Both the position numbers and the translations under genes were made by a program. A DNA stretch of 23,324 bases from Streptomyces bikiniensis (GTDB lineage Bacteria > Actinomycetota > Actinomycetes > Streptomycetales > Streptomycetaceae): contig JNWL01000069.1 in assembly GCA_000716465.1 (NCBI GenBank), forward strand, positions 1 through 23,324. The letters run 5' to 3'. This document shows, in pieces, positions 1-8,089 of this stretch; within the stretch, counting starts at the first letter, position 1; every line of letters begins with the position of its first letter. A model generated the notes under the pieces. It was given only the letters and a program-made list of their open reading frames with translations. It had not been told where the DNA came from and did not search any database.

Positions 1-55
1 CCGCCCACCGCCCACCGCAGCCGATCACCGATCACCGACCGCTCGGAGGAGCCCG

Positions 56-1816
56 ATGGACACCACCGCCCCCGACCGCCCCTGGGAGGAACTCGTCACC
101 TCGGCGCTGCTCGGAACGGACCGGCGGACACCCCTCGGGCCCGTGCGTTCGGCGGGCGGCGACAGGAGGGAAGCCGACACGACGGACCCCGGCGCCACAG
201 GCGGTGAAGCGACGGGCCCCGGCGCGACGGACGGTGACACGACGGACCCCGGCGCGACAGGCGGTGACGCGGCGGATCACGGCACGGCGGCTGGTGCCGC
301 AGCGGGTGGCGACGCGGCGGGCGCGCTGCTCGACGCCGCCGCGCTGCACACCGTGCGGCGCAGGGCGGGACTGCGCCCCGGGCCCGCCGCGCCCCTGCCG
401 GAGCCCGCACCGGAGGACCCGCGCGTGCCGCTGCCCGAGGCGGCCCGGCGGCGCCTCGACCAGCTGCTCGCGGGCCGGACCGCGCCCTCGCCCGCCGGGC
501 GGCGCGGAGCCGCGCCCGACCTCGCCGAACTGCTCCCCCAGTGGCTGGCCCTCGCCGAGGAGCACGGCTACAAGGCGCCCGCCGCCGCCCTGCCCGCGCT
601 CCTGGACGCGGCCAGGGCCCGCACCGATCTGCGCCCCTCGGCCCTCCGGTTCGCGGGACCGCGCGGACTGTGGCTGGCCCGGCTCAACCCCGAGTGGAGG
701 TTCGCCCTCCGCGGTACGGGGGCGGCCGGTGCCCTCCCGTCCCCCCGGGACGCGGAGGGGGTGCGGGCCCTGTGGGACGAGGGCCTGTTCGCCGAACGGG
801 TCGCCCTGCTCACCGCCGTACGGAACGACGATCCGGCCGCCGGCCTCGCCCTCCTCGCCTCCACCTGGGCCACGGAGCGGGCGGAGGACCGGTTGATGTT
901 CCTCGACTCGCTGCGGGCCGGACTGTCCGACGCGGACGAGGAGTTCCTGGAGGAGGCCCTCGGCGACCGCAGCCGGAACGTCCGCGCCACCGCCGCCGAA
1001 CTCCTCTCCGCGCTTCCCGCCTCCGCCCTCGCGGGCCGGATGGCGGCCAGGGCCCTGACCTGCGTCGGCCTCGACCGGACGGCCGACGTGCCGACGATCG
1101 GCGTCGAGGCCCCGCACGAGTGCGACGCGGCGATGCAGCGGGACGGCGTCGTGGCGGTCCCCCCGGCGGGTCGGGGCGAGCGCTCCTGGTGGCTGGGCAG
1201 GATCGTCGAGTCCGCCCCGCTCTCCTGCTGGCCGGCCAGGTTCGGGGGGCGCTCCCCGGAGGAGATCGTGGCCCTGCCGGTCGCCGACGGGTGGCGGGAC
1301 GAGCTGCACGCGGCCTGGTGCAGGGCGGCCGTGCGGCAGCGGGACGCGGACTGGTCGCGCGCGCTGCTCGGTCCGCCCGCGGTCCCGCCCGCGACCGGGC
1401 CCGGCACCTCGTCGCTCGCCGAGCGGGCCAGGCTCCTGTCGATGCTGCCCCCGGAGGAACGGGCGGGCTGGGTCGCCCGGTTCGTCGCGGCCCACGGCCT
1501 GTCGGAGGCGTTCCAGCTCCTCGGCGTCTGCGCCGTGCCGTGGGCGGAGCCGCTCGGCGAGGCGGTGACCGACGCCCTGGACGTCGCGCGGGAGGCGGGC
1601 GGTTACCCGTGGAGCTTCAGCGGGGTGATGGGCCTCGCCGAGCGCTGCCTCGCCCCGGAGGCGGCCGGGCACCTCGAACCCCTGGCGGCCCGTCCGGACG
1701 AGGCGGAGGACATCGTCCCGGGAGCGGGCGGCTACTGGTCGGAGGCCTTCCGGCGCCTGGTCTCCACACTCCGCCTGCGCGCCGCGATACGCGCCGAACT
1801 CGCGCCGCCCGCCTGA
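56..1816 (+). CDS. DUF5691 family protein
   Basis: The 586-residue product opens with the W-E-E-L-V...ALLGTDRR pattern that I associate with the actinobacterial DUF5691 family. Members usually sit beside SWIM zinc-finger and MoxR/VWA genes; those neighbours would lie upstream of this window and cannot be checked. No catalytic motif, signal peptide or membrane segment is visible, so it is probably cytoplasmic. Residues about 250-330 are leucine/alanine-rich and helical, resembling HEAT-like repeats (LFAERVALLTAV, LGDRSRNVRATAAELLSAL). The start is firm: GGAGGA at 45-50 lies five bases before the ATG. Residues about 42-80 are a low-complexity Gly/Asp/Thr insert encoded by a 30-bp tandem repeat, absent from the conserved family core as I know it. 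The gene ends at a strong hairpin, so it is the last gene of its transcript. Function is unknown. Confidence 0.88.
   Translation: MDTTAPDRPWEELVTSALLGTDRRTPLGPVRSAGGDRREADTTDPGATGGEATGPGATDGDTTDPGATGGDAADHGTAAGAAAGGDAAGALLDAAALHTVRRRAGLRPGPAAPLPEPAPEDPRVPLPEAARRRLDQLLAGRTAPSPAGRRGAAPDLAELLPQWLALAEEHGYKAPAAALPALLDAARARTDLRPSALRFAGPRGLWLARLNPEWRFALRGTGAAGALPSPRDAEGVRALWDEGLFAERVALLTAVRNDDPAAGLALLASTWATERAEDRLMFLDSLRAGLSDADEEFLEEALGDRSRNVRATAAELLSALPASALAGRMAARALTCVGLDRTADVPTIGVEAPHECDAAMQRDGVVAVPPAGRGERSWWLGRIVESAPLSCWPARFGGRSPEEIVALPVADGWRDELHAAWCRAAVRQRDADWSRALLGPPAVPPATGPGTSSLAERARLLSMLPPEERAGWVARFVAAHGLSEAFQLLGVCAVPWAEPLGEAVTDALDVAREAGGYPWSFSGVMGLAERCLAPEAAGHLEPLAARPDEAEDIVPGAGGYWSEAFRRLVSTLRLRAAIRAELAPPA
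178..297 (+). repeat. 30-bp in-frame minisatellite, about 4 copies
   Basis: Four consecutive 30-bp units lie at 178-207, 208-237, 238-267 and 268-297, the last one degenerate. Units 1 and 3 differ by a single base. Each encodes a decapeptide of the type TTDPGATGGE. The array sits inside the DUF5691 gene near the N-terminus and keeps frame because the unit is a multiple of three. Confidence 0.88.
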
Positions 1817-1837
1817 GGGTCCGTACGGAGACGGCGA

Positions 1838-1863
1838 AGGGCCCTCCCGCGGGGGAGGGCCCT
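1838..1863 (+). terminator. Terminator after DUF5691 gene
   Basis: A perfect 11-bp stem (AGGGCCCTCCC, 1838-1848, with its complement at 1853-1863) and a GCGG tetraloop lie 22 bases after the stop codon. There is no U tract, which is usual for Streptomyces terminators. Confidence 0.8.
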
Positions 1864-2047
1864 GGACGGCGAGGGGGCGCGACGCGCACGGGCCGGGGTA
1901 CTGCGCGGCCGCGCGAACGGCCGGGCGCCAGGCGTCCGGGCGCGGACCGCCTCCCGCGTACCCGCGTGAACGGACCGGGTACACGACCACCCGAACCAAC
2001 CGGGTCCCGGACGCGCGGACCAGGTCTCCGGACGCGCGGACCGCGTC
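1864..2047. other. Gene-free spacer with a short direct repeat
   Basis: This stretch between the DUF5691 terminator and the icmB stop codon holds no supportable gene. It contains a 15-bp direct repeat, CCGGACGCGCGGACC, at 2007-2021 and 2028-2042, just downstream of icmB. I see no clean terminator hairpin for icmB here. Confidence 0.6.
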
Positions 2048-2455
2048 CTACGCGGCCACGCGGACGTTCGCGTTCACCCAGTCGACGATGGACGCCGTCG
2101 TCGCGCCCGGGGTGAAGATCTCCGCCACGCCCTTCTCCTTCAGCGGCGCGATGTCCGCCTCCGGGATGATGCCGCCGCCGAAGACCTTGATGTCCTCCGC
2201 GTCACGGTCCTTGAGGAGCTCCAGGACCTTCACGAAGAGGGTGTTGTGCGCGCCCGAGAGGATGGAGAGGCCGATCGCGTCGGCGTCCTCCTGGATCGCG
2301 GTGTCGACGATCTGCTCGGGCGTCTGGTGGAGCCCCGTGTAGATGACCTCCATGCCGGCGTCCCGCAGCGCTCGCGCGATCACCTTGGCCCCGCGATCGT
2401 GGCCGTCGAGACCCGGCTTGGCCACCACCACGCGGATCGGACCGGTCACACCCAT
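2048..2455 (-). CDS. icmB: Isobutyryl-CoA mutase small subunit (B12-binding)
   Basis: The 135-residue protein consists entirely of a cobalamin-binding Rossmann domain. It shows the base-off signature D17-x-H19-x-x-G22, where H19 is the lower cobalt ligand, then S64-x-L66 (LSILSG) and the glycine-rich GGGIIPEAD segment at about 93-101. Length and sequence match the stand-alone IcmB subunit of Streptomyces, which pairs with a separate IcmA to interconvert isobutyryl-CoA and n-butyryl-CoA and so feeds valine-derived units into polyketide precursors. No large mutase subunit is encoded nearby, so the partner must be elsewhere. The start is the ATG at 2455 because GGAGG lies five bases upstream on this strand; the open frame continues to 2818 but has no better site. 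An alternative reading is the small subunit of another acyl-CoA mutase, such as a methylmalonyl-CoA mutase-like enzyme. Confidence 0.9.
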   Translation of the reverse strand: MGVTGPIRVVVAKPGLDGHDRGAKVIARALRDAGMEVIYTGLHQTPEQIVDTAIQEDADAIGLSILSGAHNTLFVKVLELLKDRDAEDIKVFGGGIIPEADIAPLKEKGVAEIFTPGATTASIVDWVNANVRVAA

Positions 2456-2756
2456 CACTGCCTCCACATGCGACCCCCGCGCCTCTTTGCCGGGGAGGTG
2501 AACGAACGTTATCCCCAGCATCCCGCAAGCGGCCGTTTCGCGGCAGCCACCGAGGGGGAAATCACACGTGGGACATGTTCGCTCCGCGCCGATCCCGCTT
2601 CCGGGCCCTCCTCCTGGGCCCACCAGCCGCAGGCGGGACCGGTTGCGAAAGGAGCCGCGACGTGGTCGCCGCGCCTCCGTGCCGCCGTCCGTGCGGCGCG
2701 GGGGCGCGGCGCACCGGCCACACCGTCCGGCCCCGCACGCCGTTCGGAGGCCGGCC
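2456..2756. other. Divergent icmB/lipase intergenic region
   Basis: This 301-bp region must carry promoters for both divergent genes. It is locally less GC-rich around 2495-2580. I cannot assign a -35/-10 pair with confidence. The lipase ribosome site (GGAGG, 2746-2750) is at its right edge. The open frame upstream of the lipase start (from 2568) is arginine/proline-rich and is probably non-coding. Confidence 0.5.
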
Positions 2757-3557
2757 ATGGAGTTCGCCAAGGTCACCACCCTGATGAAGGCCACCGCGCT
2801 CGAGCTCGCGATCCTCACCGGCCATCTCGCCCTCTACCCCACCGGGATCGCGGCCGAGCGCCTCGCGCCCGCTCCGCCCGACGCGCCGGCCGGGGGACCC
2901 GCCCGGGGCAGGCGTCCCGTCCTGCTCCTGCACGGTTTCGTCGACAACCGCTCCGTCTTCGTCCTGCTGCGCCGCTCCCTCGCACGGCACGGCCGTAACG
3001 GGATCGAGTCGCTCAACTACTCACCGCTCACCTGCGACCTGCGGGCCGCCGCCGAACTCCTCGGCCGCCGGGTGGACGAGATCCGCGCCCGTACGGGTCA
3101 CGCCGAGGTCGACATCGTCGGCCACAGCCTCGGCGGGCTGATCGCCCGCTATTACGTGCAGTGCCTCGGCGGTGACGCGCGGGTGCGGACCCTGGTCATG
3201 CTCGGCACCCCGCACGCGGGCACGACTATGGCCCGGCTCGCCGCCGCCCACCCGCTGGTGCGGCAGATGCGGCCCGGTTCCGAGGTGCTGCGGGAGCTGG
3301 CGGGCCCCGCGCGCGGCTGCCGGACCAGGTTCGTGAGCTTCTGGAGCGATCTGGACCAGGTGATGGTGCCGGTGGAGACCGCCCGCCTCGACCATCCCGA
3401 CCTGGTGGTGCACAACGTACGGGTGAGCGGCATCGGCCATCTCGCGCTGCCCGTGCACCCCACGGTGGCCGCCGGGGTCCGCGAGGCGCTCGATGCCGAG
3501 GCCCCCGGAGTCCCGACCGGCCGGGGAGAGGAGCCGGGCGCCTCCTCCGTGGCCTGA
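2757..3557 (+). CDS. Alpha/beta-hydrolase, lipase/esterase (class 2-like)
   Basis: The 266-residue protein is a serine hydrolase of the triacylglycerol lipase/EstA type. An oxyanion-hole HGF motif is at residues 59-61 ([10 protein letters not shown]). The nucleophile elbow is G122-H-S124-L-G, the likely acid is D198 or D200 (FWSDLDQ), and H228 (GIGHLALP) completes the triad. The first 30 residues contain a hydrophobic helix ([17 protein letters not shown]), which suggests export or membrane tethering rather than a cytoplasmic enzyme. The start ATG is set by GGAGG at 2746-2750 with a six-base spacer. The last 20 residues are a disordered Gly/Glu tail. It is transcribed alone, divergently from icmB. 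The substrate cannot be read from sequence; short- or medium-chain acyl esters are the usual ones for this family. Confidence 0.87.
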   Translation: MEFAKVTTLMKATALELAILTGHLALYPTGIAAERLAPAPPDAPAGGPARGRRPVLLLHGFVDNRSVFVLLRRSLARHGRNGIESLNYSPLTCDLRAAAELLGRRVDEIRARTGHAEVDIVGHSLGGLIARYYVQCLGGDARVRTLVMLGTPHAGTTMARLAAAHPLVRQMRPGSEVLRELAGPARGCRTRFVSFWSDLDQVMVPVETARLDHPDLVVHNVRVSGIGHLALPVHPTVAAGVREALDAEAPGVPTGRGEEPGASSVA

Positions 3558-3910
3558 CCGGAAGCCGCCGCGCGGACGCCTCGCCAACGCCTCGCCAACG
3601 CCTCGCCGACGTCGCGTAGACGTTCCGTGGACACACCGTGGCCGCCCGTTCACAGGGCATCGACGGTGTCGACACCCCTTCGCCCGACCGTGCGACACCC
3701 CTGTTCGAACGCTTCTCGAACACAAGGCCAAAGCTCTCTCCGTGAGCTGGCGAAACACGACCGATTGCCCGTTTCCTGCGTCCGCGGATCCCGCCGAAGA
3801 TTGTCCGCCGCGCATACCGCCGGGTACAGTCGCGCCACTGCTTACCCCCGGGACACCCCTCGTCGGGCCCGCCCCGGACTGGTCCTGCTGCCGAGGCGAG
3901 AGAGACGTTG
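3558..3910 (+). promoter_or_regulatory. 5' region of the M23 peptidase gene
   Basis: This is a 353-bp gene-free stretch. It holds three 11-bp tandem copies of ACGCCTCGCCA (3576-3608, last copy one mismatch), a perfect 12-bp palindrome GGTGTCGACACC (3665-3676), a 10-bp direct repeat CGACACCCCT (3670-3679, 3693-3702) and an inverted repeat TGTTCGA-N7-TCGAACA (3702-3722). A possible promoter is TTGTCC (3801-3806), an 18-bp spacer, then TACAGT (3825-3830), about 80 bases before the start codon. No c-di-AMP riboswitch was recognised here. Confidence 0.4.
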
Positions 3911-5467
3911 GTGAACGACCAGCACCCCCACGCCGGGTACGTCGGAGACGACGCCCACACCACTGGCAGTTTCGCCGCAGACCCGCTGTTCGGCACGTAT
4001 CCCGGTGGTCAGGCCGACCACAGCGGCCAGTGGGACCTCGGCCCGTACGGCACCACCGGGCAGTACGACACCACCGGTCAGTGGAACGTCGGGACCCCCG
4101 CCTACGGGACCACCGGTTCCCACGAGGGGTACGAGGCCCACGAGACCGGCGCGGCGCAGTACGACACGACCGGCCAGTACGACACCACCGGCCAGTACGA
4201 CACGACGGGCCGGTACGACACCACCGGTCAGTGGGACGCCTCCGCCTGGACCGAGGCCCGGCACGCCGGCCCGTACGAGACCGCCCACGCCGGCGCGTAC
4301 GCCGCCCAGGGCGCGTACGGCTACGAGGCCTACGACGCCACCGGCCAGTGGGCCGCCCCCGGCTTCGCGACGGAGACCGGCGCCTACGACGCGACCGCGT
4401 GGAACCACCCGGCCCCGGAGCCCGAGCCGGTCGTCCCCCACCAGTACACCCCGGAGACGGAGCAACTCGCCGAGCACACCGCCGAGTTCTCCTTCGACTA
4501 CCCCTCCGAACACCCTTCCGGTACGGAGCCGGGCGGGTTCGCCGACACCGGTGCCGAAGACGGCCTCGACGACGCCGAAGCGCTCGAAGGGTTCGAAGGG
4601 CGCGAAGACGGCGAGACCCACGACGCCGACGAGGAACCCCACGGCGAGCCCGTCGTCGAGATCCGCACCGACTCCCCCGCCGGCCGCCCCGTACGCCGTT
4701 CCTCCGGCGGCGGTCGCGGCCGTCGCCGTACCCCCGCCAAGCGGTCCGCGCTGCTGACCGTCGCCGTCCCCTCCGCCTGCGTCATGGGGGTCGCCGGCAT
4801 CGCCGCCGCGTCCGTCGGCGGGCTCCCCGGCACCGGCACCGGGGGCGAGAAGAAGGACAACACGACCGCGCTCGCCGCCGCCCCGGACGCCGTCAAGCCG
4901 GTCGTCGCCAACAACGCCTTCAACACCCAGCTCGACGCCCTCGACACCGACGCCCGCGACTTCGGCAGCCGCGTCAGCCGCACCCAGGAGCGCATCGACC
5001 TCAAGGTCCGCCAGGCGGCCGAGAAGAAGAAGCGCGAGGAGGAGGCGGCCCGCAAGGAGGCGATGCGCCCCAAGTTCGCGCTGCCGGTGAAGCTCCACCG
5101 GCTCAGCGCGCGCTTCGGCCAGTCGGGCGTCAACTGGATGTCCGTGCACACCGGCATCGACTTCCCCGTGTTCAGCGGCACGCCCGTGATGGCCGCGACG
5201 GACGGCACCGTCCGCACCCAGCTGAACAGCGCGTACGGCAACATGGTGATCGTGACCGCCCCGGACGGCACCGAGACCTGGTACTGCCACCTCAGCAGCG
5301 CCAAGATCCGCTCCGGTTACGTGAAGGCCGGCGAGGTCATCGCGTACTCCGGCGACTCCGGCAACTCCACCGGCCCGCACCTGCACTTCGAGGTCCGGCC
5401 GGGCGGCGGTTACGCGATCGACCCGCTGGCGTGGCTGCGCAGCCACGGCCTGGATCCGACCGGCTGA
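3911..5467 (+). CDS. Membrane-anchored M23 (LytM) peptidoglycan endopeptidase
   Basis: The 518-residue protein has a disordered cytoplasmic head rich in YDTTGQ repeats (about 46-108), then an acidic stretch. A basic RGRRRTPAKR stop precedes one membrane helix (about 279-303). A charged coiled coil follows (about 335-385), and a complete M23 domain ends the protein (about 388-512). All zinc/catalytic residues are present: H413 and D417 (HTGID), H460 (YCHLSS) and H490-L-H492 (GPHLHFE). It should therefore cut cross-links in peptidoglycan outside the membrane. The start is the GTG at 3911 preceded by a GAGAGAGA purine run; the adjacent TTG at 3908 is possible. It converges on pcrA and is apparently monocistronic. 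The predicted topology is N-terminus inside. The cytoplasmic repeat may be an interaction or phase-separating tail, but that is speculation. Confidence 0.9.
   Translation: MNDQHPHAGYVGDDAHTTGSFAADPLFGTYPGGQADHSGQWDLGPYGTTGQYDTTGQWNVGTPAYGTTGSHEGYEAHETGAAQYDTTGQYDTTGQYDTTGRYDTTGQWDASAWTEARHAGPYETAHAGAYAAQGAYGYEAYDATGQWAAPGFATETGAYDATAWNHPAPEPEPVVPHQYTPETEQLAEHTAEFSFDYPSEHPSGTEPGGFADTGAEDGLDDAEALEGFEGREDGETHDADEEPHGEPVVEIRTDSPAGRPVRRSSGGGRGRRRTPAKRSALLTVAVPSACVMGVAGIAAASVGGLPGTGTGGEKKDNTTALAAAPDAVKPVVANNAFNTQLDALDTDARDFGSRVSRTQERIDLKVRQAAEKKKREEEAARKEAMRPKFALPVKLHRLSARFGQSGVNWMSVHTGIDFPVFSGTPVMAATDGTVRTQLNSAYGNMVIVTAPDGTETWYCHLSSAKIRSGYVKAGEVIAYSGDSGNSTGPHLHFEVRPGGGYAIDPLAWLRSHGLDPTG
4157..4234 (+). 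repeat. 18-bp tandem repeat encoding YDTTGQ
   Basis: Four head-to-tail 18-bp units resembling CAGTACGACACCACCGGC lie at 4157-4174, 4175-4192, 4193-4210 and 4211-4228, followed by a partial CAGTGG. Each unit encodes QYDTTG. Diverged copies also occur upstream at about 4045-4085. The array stays in frame with the M23 peptidase. Confidence 0.88.
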
Positions 5468-5475
5468 CCCCTGCT

Positions 5476-5519
5476 CACGGGAAGAGGGCCCCGACCGGAG
5501 TCGGGGCCCTCTTCCCGTG
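5476..5519. terminator. Bidirectional terminator between M23 gene and pcrA
   Basis: A perfect 20-bp stem (5476-5495 with 5500-5519) and a CGGA tetraloop lie exactly between two convergent stop codons, at 5467 and 5534. Its symmetry lets it stop transcription from both sides. Confidence 0.92.
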
Positions 5520-5533
5520 TGCGCTCGTCCGCC

Positions 5534-7978
5534 CTACAGCTTCTCGACCGGCGCGTACCGCAGCAGCAGCCGCTTCGGCTTGTCGTCACCGAAGTCGATC
5601 GTCGCCTGGGCGTCGGCGCCCGTGCCGGTCACGGCGGTGACCGTGCCGAGGCCGAACTGGTCGTGCGTGACCCGGTCGCCCACCTGGAGCGAGATCACCG
5701 GCTTCTCGCCGGCCCGCCGCGTGGCGAACCCGGAGGGGCCGGAGCGGGCGCGGGAGGAGGAGAACGAGGAGGTGATGCCCGAGGTCGGCCCGGCGGGCTT
5801 CGCCATCGGACCGGTCCGCTTCCACTCCAGGTGCGTGGGCGGGATCTCCTCCAGGAAGCGCGAGGCCGGGTTGTACGAGGGCTGGCCCCAGGCGCTGCGC
5901 ATCGCCGAGCGGGTGAGGTACAGCCGCTCACGCGCGCGCGTGATGCCCACGTACGCGAGGCGCCGCTCCTCCTCCAGCTCCTTCGTCTGGCCGAGGGCGC
6001 GCATGTGCGGGAAGACGCCGTCCTCCATGCCGGTCAGGAACACCACCGGGAATTCGAGGCCCTTGGCGGTGTGCAGCGTCATGAGGGTGATGACGCCCCG
6101 GCCCTCCTCGTCCTCGTCGGGGATCTGGTCGGAGTCGGCGACGAGGGCGACCTGCTCCAGGAACTCGGCGAGGGTCGCGGGCTCCTCGCCCCGCTCCTGC
6201 TCGAACTCCAGGGCGACGGAGGCGAGTTCCTGGAGGTTCTCGATCCGGGTCTCGTCCTGCGGATCGGTCGAGGCCTGGAGTTCGGCCAGGTAGCCGGTCC
6301 GCTCCAGGACGGCCTCCAGGACGACGGCGGGTCCGGCGCCGGACTCGACGACGGTGCGCAGCTCGTCCATGAGCGCGTTGAAGCGCTTGACGGCGTTCGC
6401 GGAGCGCGCTGCCATGCCGTACGCCTCGTCCACCCGCTTGAGGGCCTGCGGGAAGGTGATCCTCTCGCGGAGCGAGAGGGCGTCGATCATCGCCTCGGCG
6501 CGCTCTCCGATGCCCCGCTTGGGGACGTTGAGGATGCGGCGCAGCGGGACGTTGTCCTCGGGGTTGGCGAGGACGCGCAGGTACGCGAGGACGTCCCGGA
6601 CCTCCTTGCGCTCGTAGAAGCGCACGCCGCCGACGACCTTGTAGGGCAGGCCGACGCGGATGAAGATCTCCTCGAAGACGCGGGACTGGGCGTTGGTCCG
6701 GTAGAAGACGGCGACGTCCCCGGCCCTGGCCTCGCCCGCGTCCGTGAGCCGGTCGATCTCGTCGGCGACGAACTGGGCCTCGTCGTGCTCGGTGTCCGCG
6801 ACGTAGCCGGTGATCCGCGCGCCCTCGCCCGCGTTGGTCCACAGGTTCTTGGGGCGGCGGGACTCGTTGCGCTCGATGACGGCGTTGGCGGCCGACAGGA
6901 TCGTCTGCGTGGAGCGGTAGTTCTGCTCCAGGAGGATCGTGGTCGCGTCCGGGTAGTCCTCCTCGAACTGGAGGATGTTGCGGATGGTGGCGCCGCGGAA
7001 GGCGTAGATCGACTGGTCGGCGTCGCCCACCACGCACAGCTCGGCCGGGCCGAGGTCGTCGTAGCCGGTGCCGACCAGCTCGCGCACCAGGGTGTACTGG
7101 GCGTGGTTGGTGTCCTGGTACTCGTCGACGAGGACGTGGCGGAAGCGGCGGCGGTAGTGCTCGGCGACGTCGGGGAACGCCTGGAGCAGGTGGACCGTCG
7201 TCATGATGATGTCGTCGAAGTCCAGGGCGTTGGCCTCGCGCAGCCGCGCCTGGTACATCCGGTAGGCCTCGGCGAGCGTCTTCTCGAAGCCGTCCTGCGC
7301 CTGGTCGGCGAAGGTCTCCTCGTCGATCAGCTCGTTCTTGAGGTTCGAGATCTTGGCGCTGAACGACTTCGGCGGGAACTTCTTCGGGTCGAGGTCCAGG
7401 TCGCGGCAGACCAGGGCCATCAGGCGCTTGGAGTCGGCGGCGTCGTAGATCGAGAAGGAGGAGGTGAAGCCGAGCCGCTTCGACTCGCGGCGCAGGATCC
7501 GGACGCACGCGCTGTGGAAGGTCATGACCCACATGGCGTTGGCGCGCGGGCCGACGAGCTGCTCGACGCGCTCCTTCATCTCGCCGGCGGCCTTGTTGGT
7601 GAAGGTGATCGCCAGTATCTGGCCGGGGTGGACGTGCCGCGTGCCCAGGAGGTGGGCGATGCGGTGGGTGAGCACCCGGGTCTTGCCGGAGCCGGCGCCC
7701 GCGACGATGAGCAGCGGGGTGCCGGTGTGCACGACGGCGGCGCGCTGCTGTTCGTTCAGCCCCTCCAGGAGCGCGGCGGGGTCCACGACGGGGCGCGGGG
7801 CGCCGTCGCGGTAGTACGCGTCCCGGGGCGGGGGCGCGTCGAAGTGCTCCCCGAAGAGGTCGTGCGGGACCTCCTCCGGGGCCGGGGAGCCCTGCTCGTC
7901 GTCCTCGGGGTGGGGCGGGGGCTCCTCCGAGGAGTTCTGGAGACCGGCCAGGAAGCTGTCGTCAAAGAGGCTGCTCAT
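5534..7978 (-). CDS. pcrA: ATP-dependent DNA helicase PcrA/UvrD
   Basis: The 814-residue protein is a superfamily 1A 3'-5' helicase used in nucleotide excision repair, mismatch-type unwinding and clearing of recombinase or stalled polymerase from DNA. An acidic disordered N-terminus (about 1-65) precedes the Q motif (LNEQQRAAV, about 74-82), Walker A GAGSGKT (94-100), motif Ia ITFTNKAAGEM, Walker B VDEYQDT (284-290), motif III GDADQSIYAFRGA, motif IV EQNYRST, motif V TLHTAKGLEFPVVFL and motif VI YVGITRARERL. The C-terminus ends in a Tudor-like domain (DRVTHDQFGLGTV) typical of PcrA. The ATG at 7978 has only a weak GAGG two bases upstream. A TAGACT -10 box ends ten bases before the start, so the transcript may be nearly leaderless. 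It is monocistronic on the minus strand. Confidence 0.96.
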   Translation of the reverse strand: MSSLFDDSFLAGLQNSSEEPPPHPEDDEQGSPAPEEVPHDLFGEHFDAPPPRDAYYRDGAPRPVVDPAALLEGLNEQQRAAVVHTGTPLLIVAGAGSGKTRVLTHRIAHLLGTRHVHPGQILAITFTNKAAGEMKERVEQLVGPRANAMWVMTFHSACVRILRRESKRLGFTSSFSIYDAADSKRLMALVCRDLDLDPKKFPPKSFSAKISNLKNELIDEETFADQAQDGFEKTLAEAYRMYQARLREANALDFDDIIMTTVHLLQAFPDVAEHYRRRFRHVLVDEYQDTNHAQYTLVRELVGTGYDDLGPAELCVVGDADQSIYAFRGATIRNILQFEEDYPDATTILLEQNYRSTQTILSAANAVIERNESRRPKNLWTNAGEGARITGYVADTEHDEAQFVADEIDRLTDAGEARAGDVAVFYRTNAQSRVFEEIFIRVGLPYKVVGGVRFYERKEVRDVLAYLRVLANPEDNVPLRRILNVPKRGIGERAEAMIDALSLRERITFPQALKRVDEAYGMAARSANAVKRFNALMDELRTVVESGAGPAVVLEAVLERTGYLAELQASTDPQDETRIENLQELASVALEFEQERGEEPATLAEFLEQVALVADSDQIPDEDEEGRGVITLMTLHTAKGLEFPVVFLTGMEDGVFPHMRALGQTKELEEERRLAYVGITRARERLYLTRSAMRSAWGQPSYNPASRFLEEIPPTHLEWKRTGPMAKPAGPTSGITSSFSSSRARSGPSGFATRRAGEKPVISLQVGDRVTHDQFGLGTVTAVTGTGADAQATIDFGDDKPKRLLLRYAPVEKL

Positions 7979-7987
7979 CGCCTCACG

Positions 7988-7993
7988 AGTCTA
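7988..7993 (-). promoter_or_regulatory. Possible pcrA -10 box
   Basis: On the minus strand the hexamer TAGACT (forward 7988-7993) fits the TANNNT consensus and lies nine bases from the ATG. That would place the transcript start within a few bases of the start codon. No convincing -35 box accompanies it. Confidence 0.3.
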
Positions 7994-8089
7994 GGACGCC
8001 GGGCCGACATCCGGGTCCGCTTCGGGGGGCGGTCCGTGCGGCCGGGGTGCGGAACGGGTCACACCGGGGGCGCGGGTCGCGGGTGCGGC

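Noticed and set aside
32..1999. Long minus-strand ORF of about 655 codons opposite the DUF5691 gene
   Set aside because: It is a high-GC shadow frame, rich in Arg/Gly/Pro, with no ribosome site and no domain; the plus strand has a conserved family and a clean start.
3702..3722. LexA (SOS) box upstream of the M23 gene
   Set aside because: The half-sites are in the reverse order (GTTCG before CGAAC, 7-bp spacer) compared with the actinobacterial CGAAC-N4-GTTCG box.
3558..3910. c-di-AMP (ydaO) riboswitch upstream of the M23 peptidase
   Set aside because: The conserved core blocks I know from Streptomyces wall-hydrolase leaders were not found here or upstream of the NlpC/P60 gene at 8444-8823.
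4157..4234. CRISPR-like array
   Set aside because: The 18-bp units are contiguous without spacers, in frame and translated as QYDTTG.
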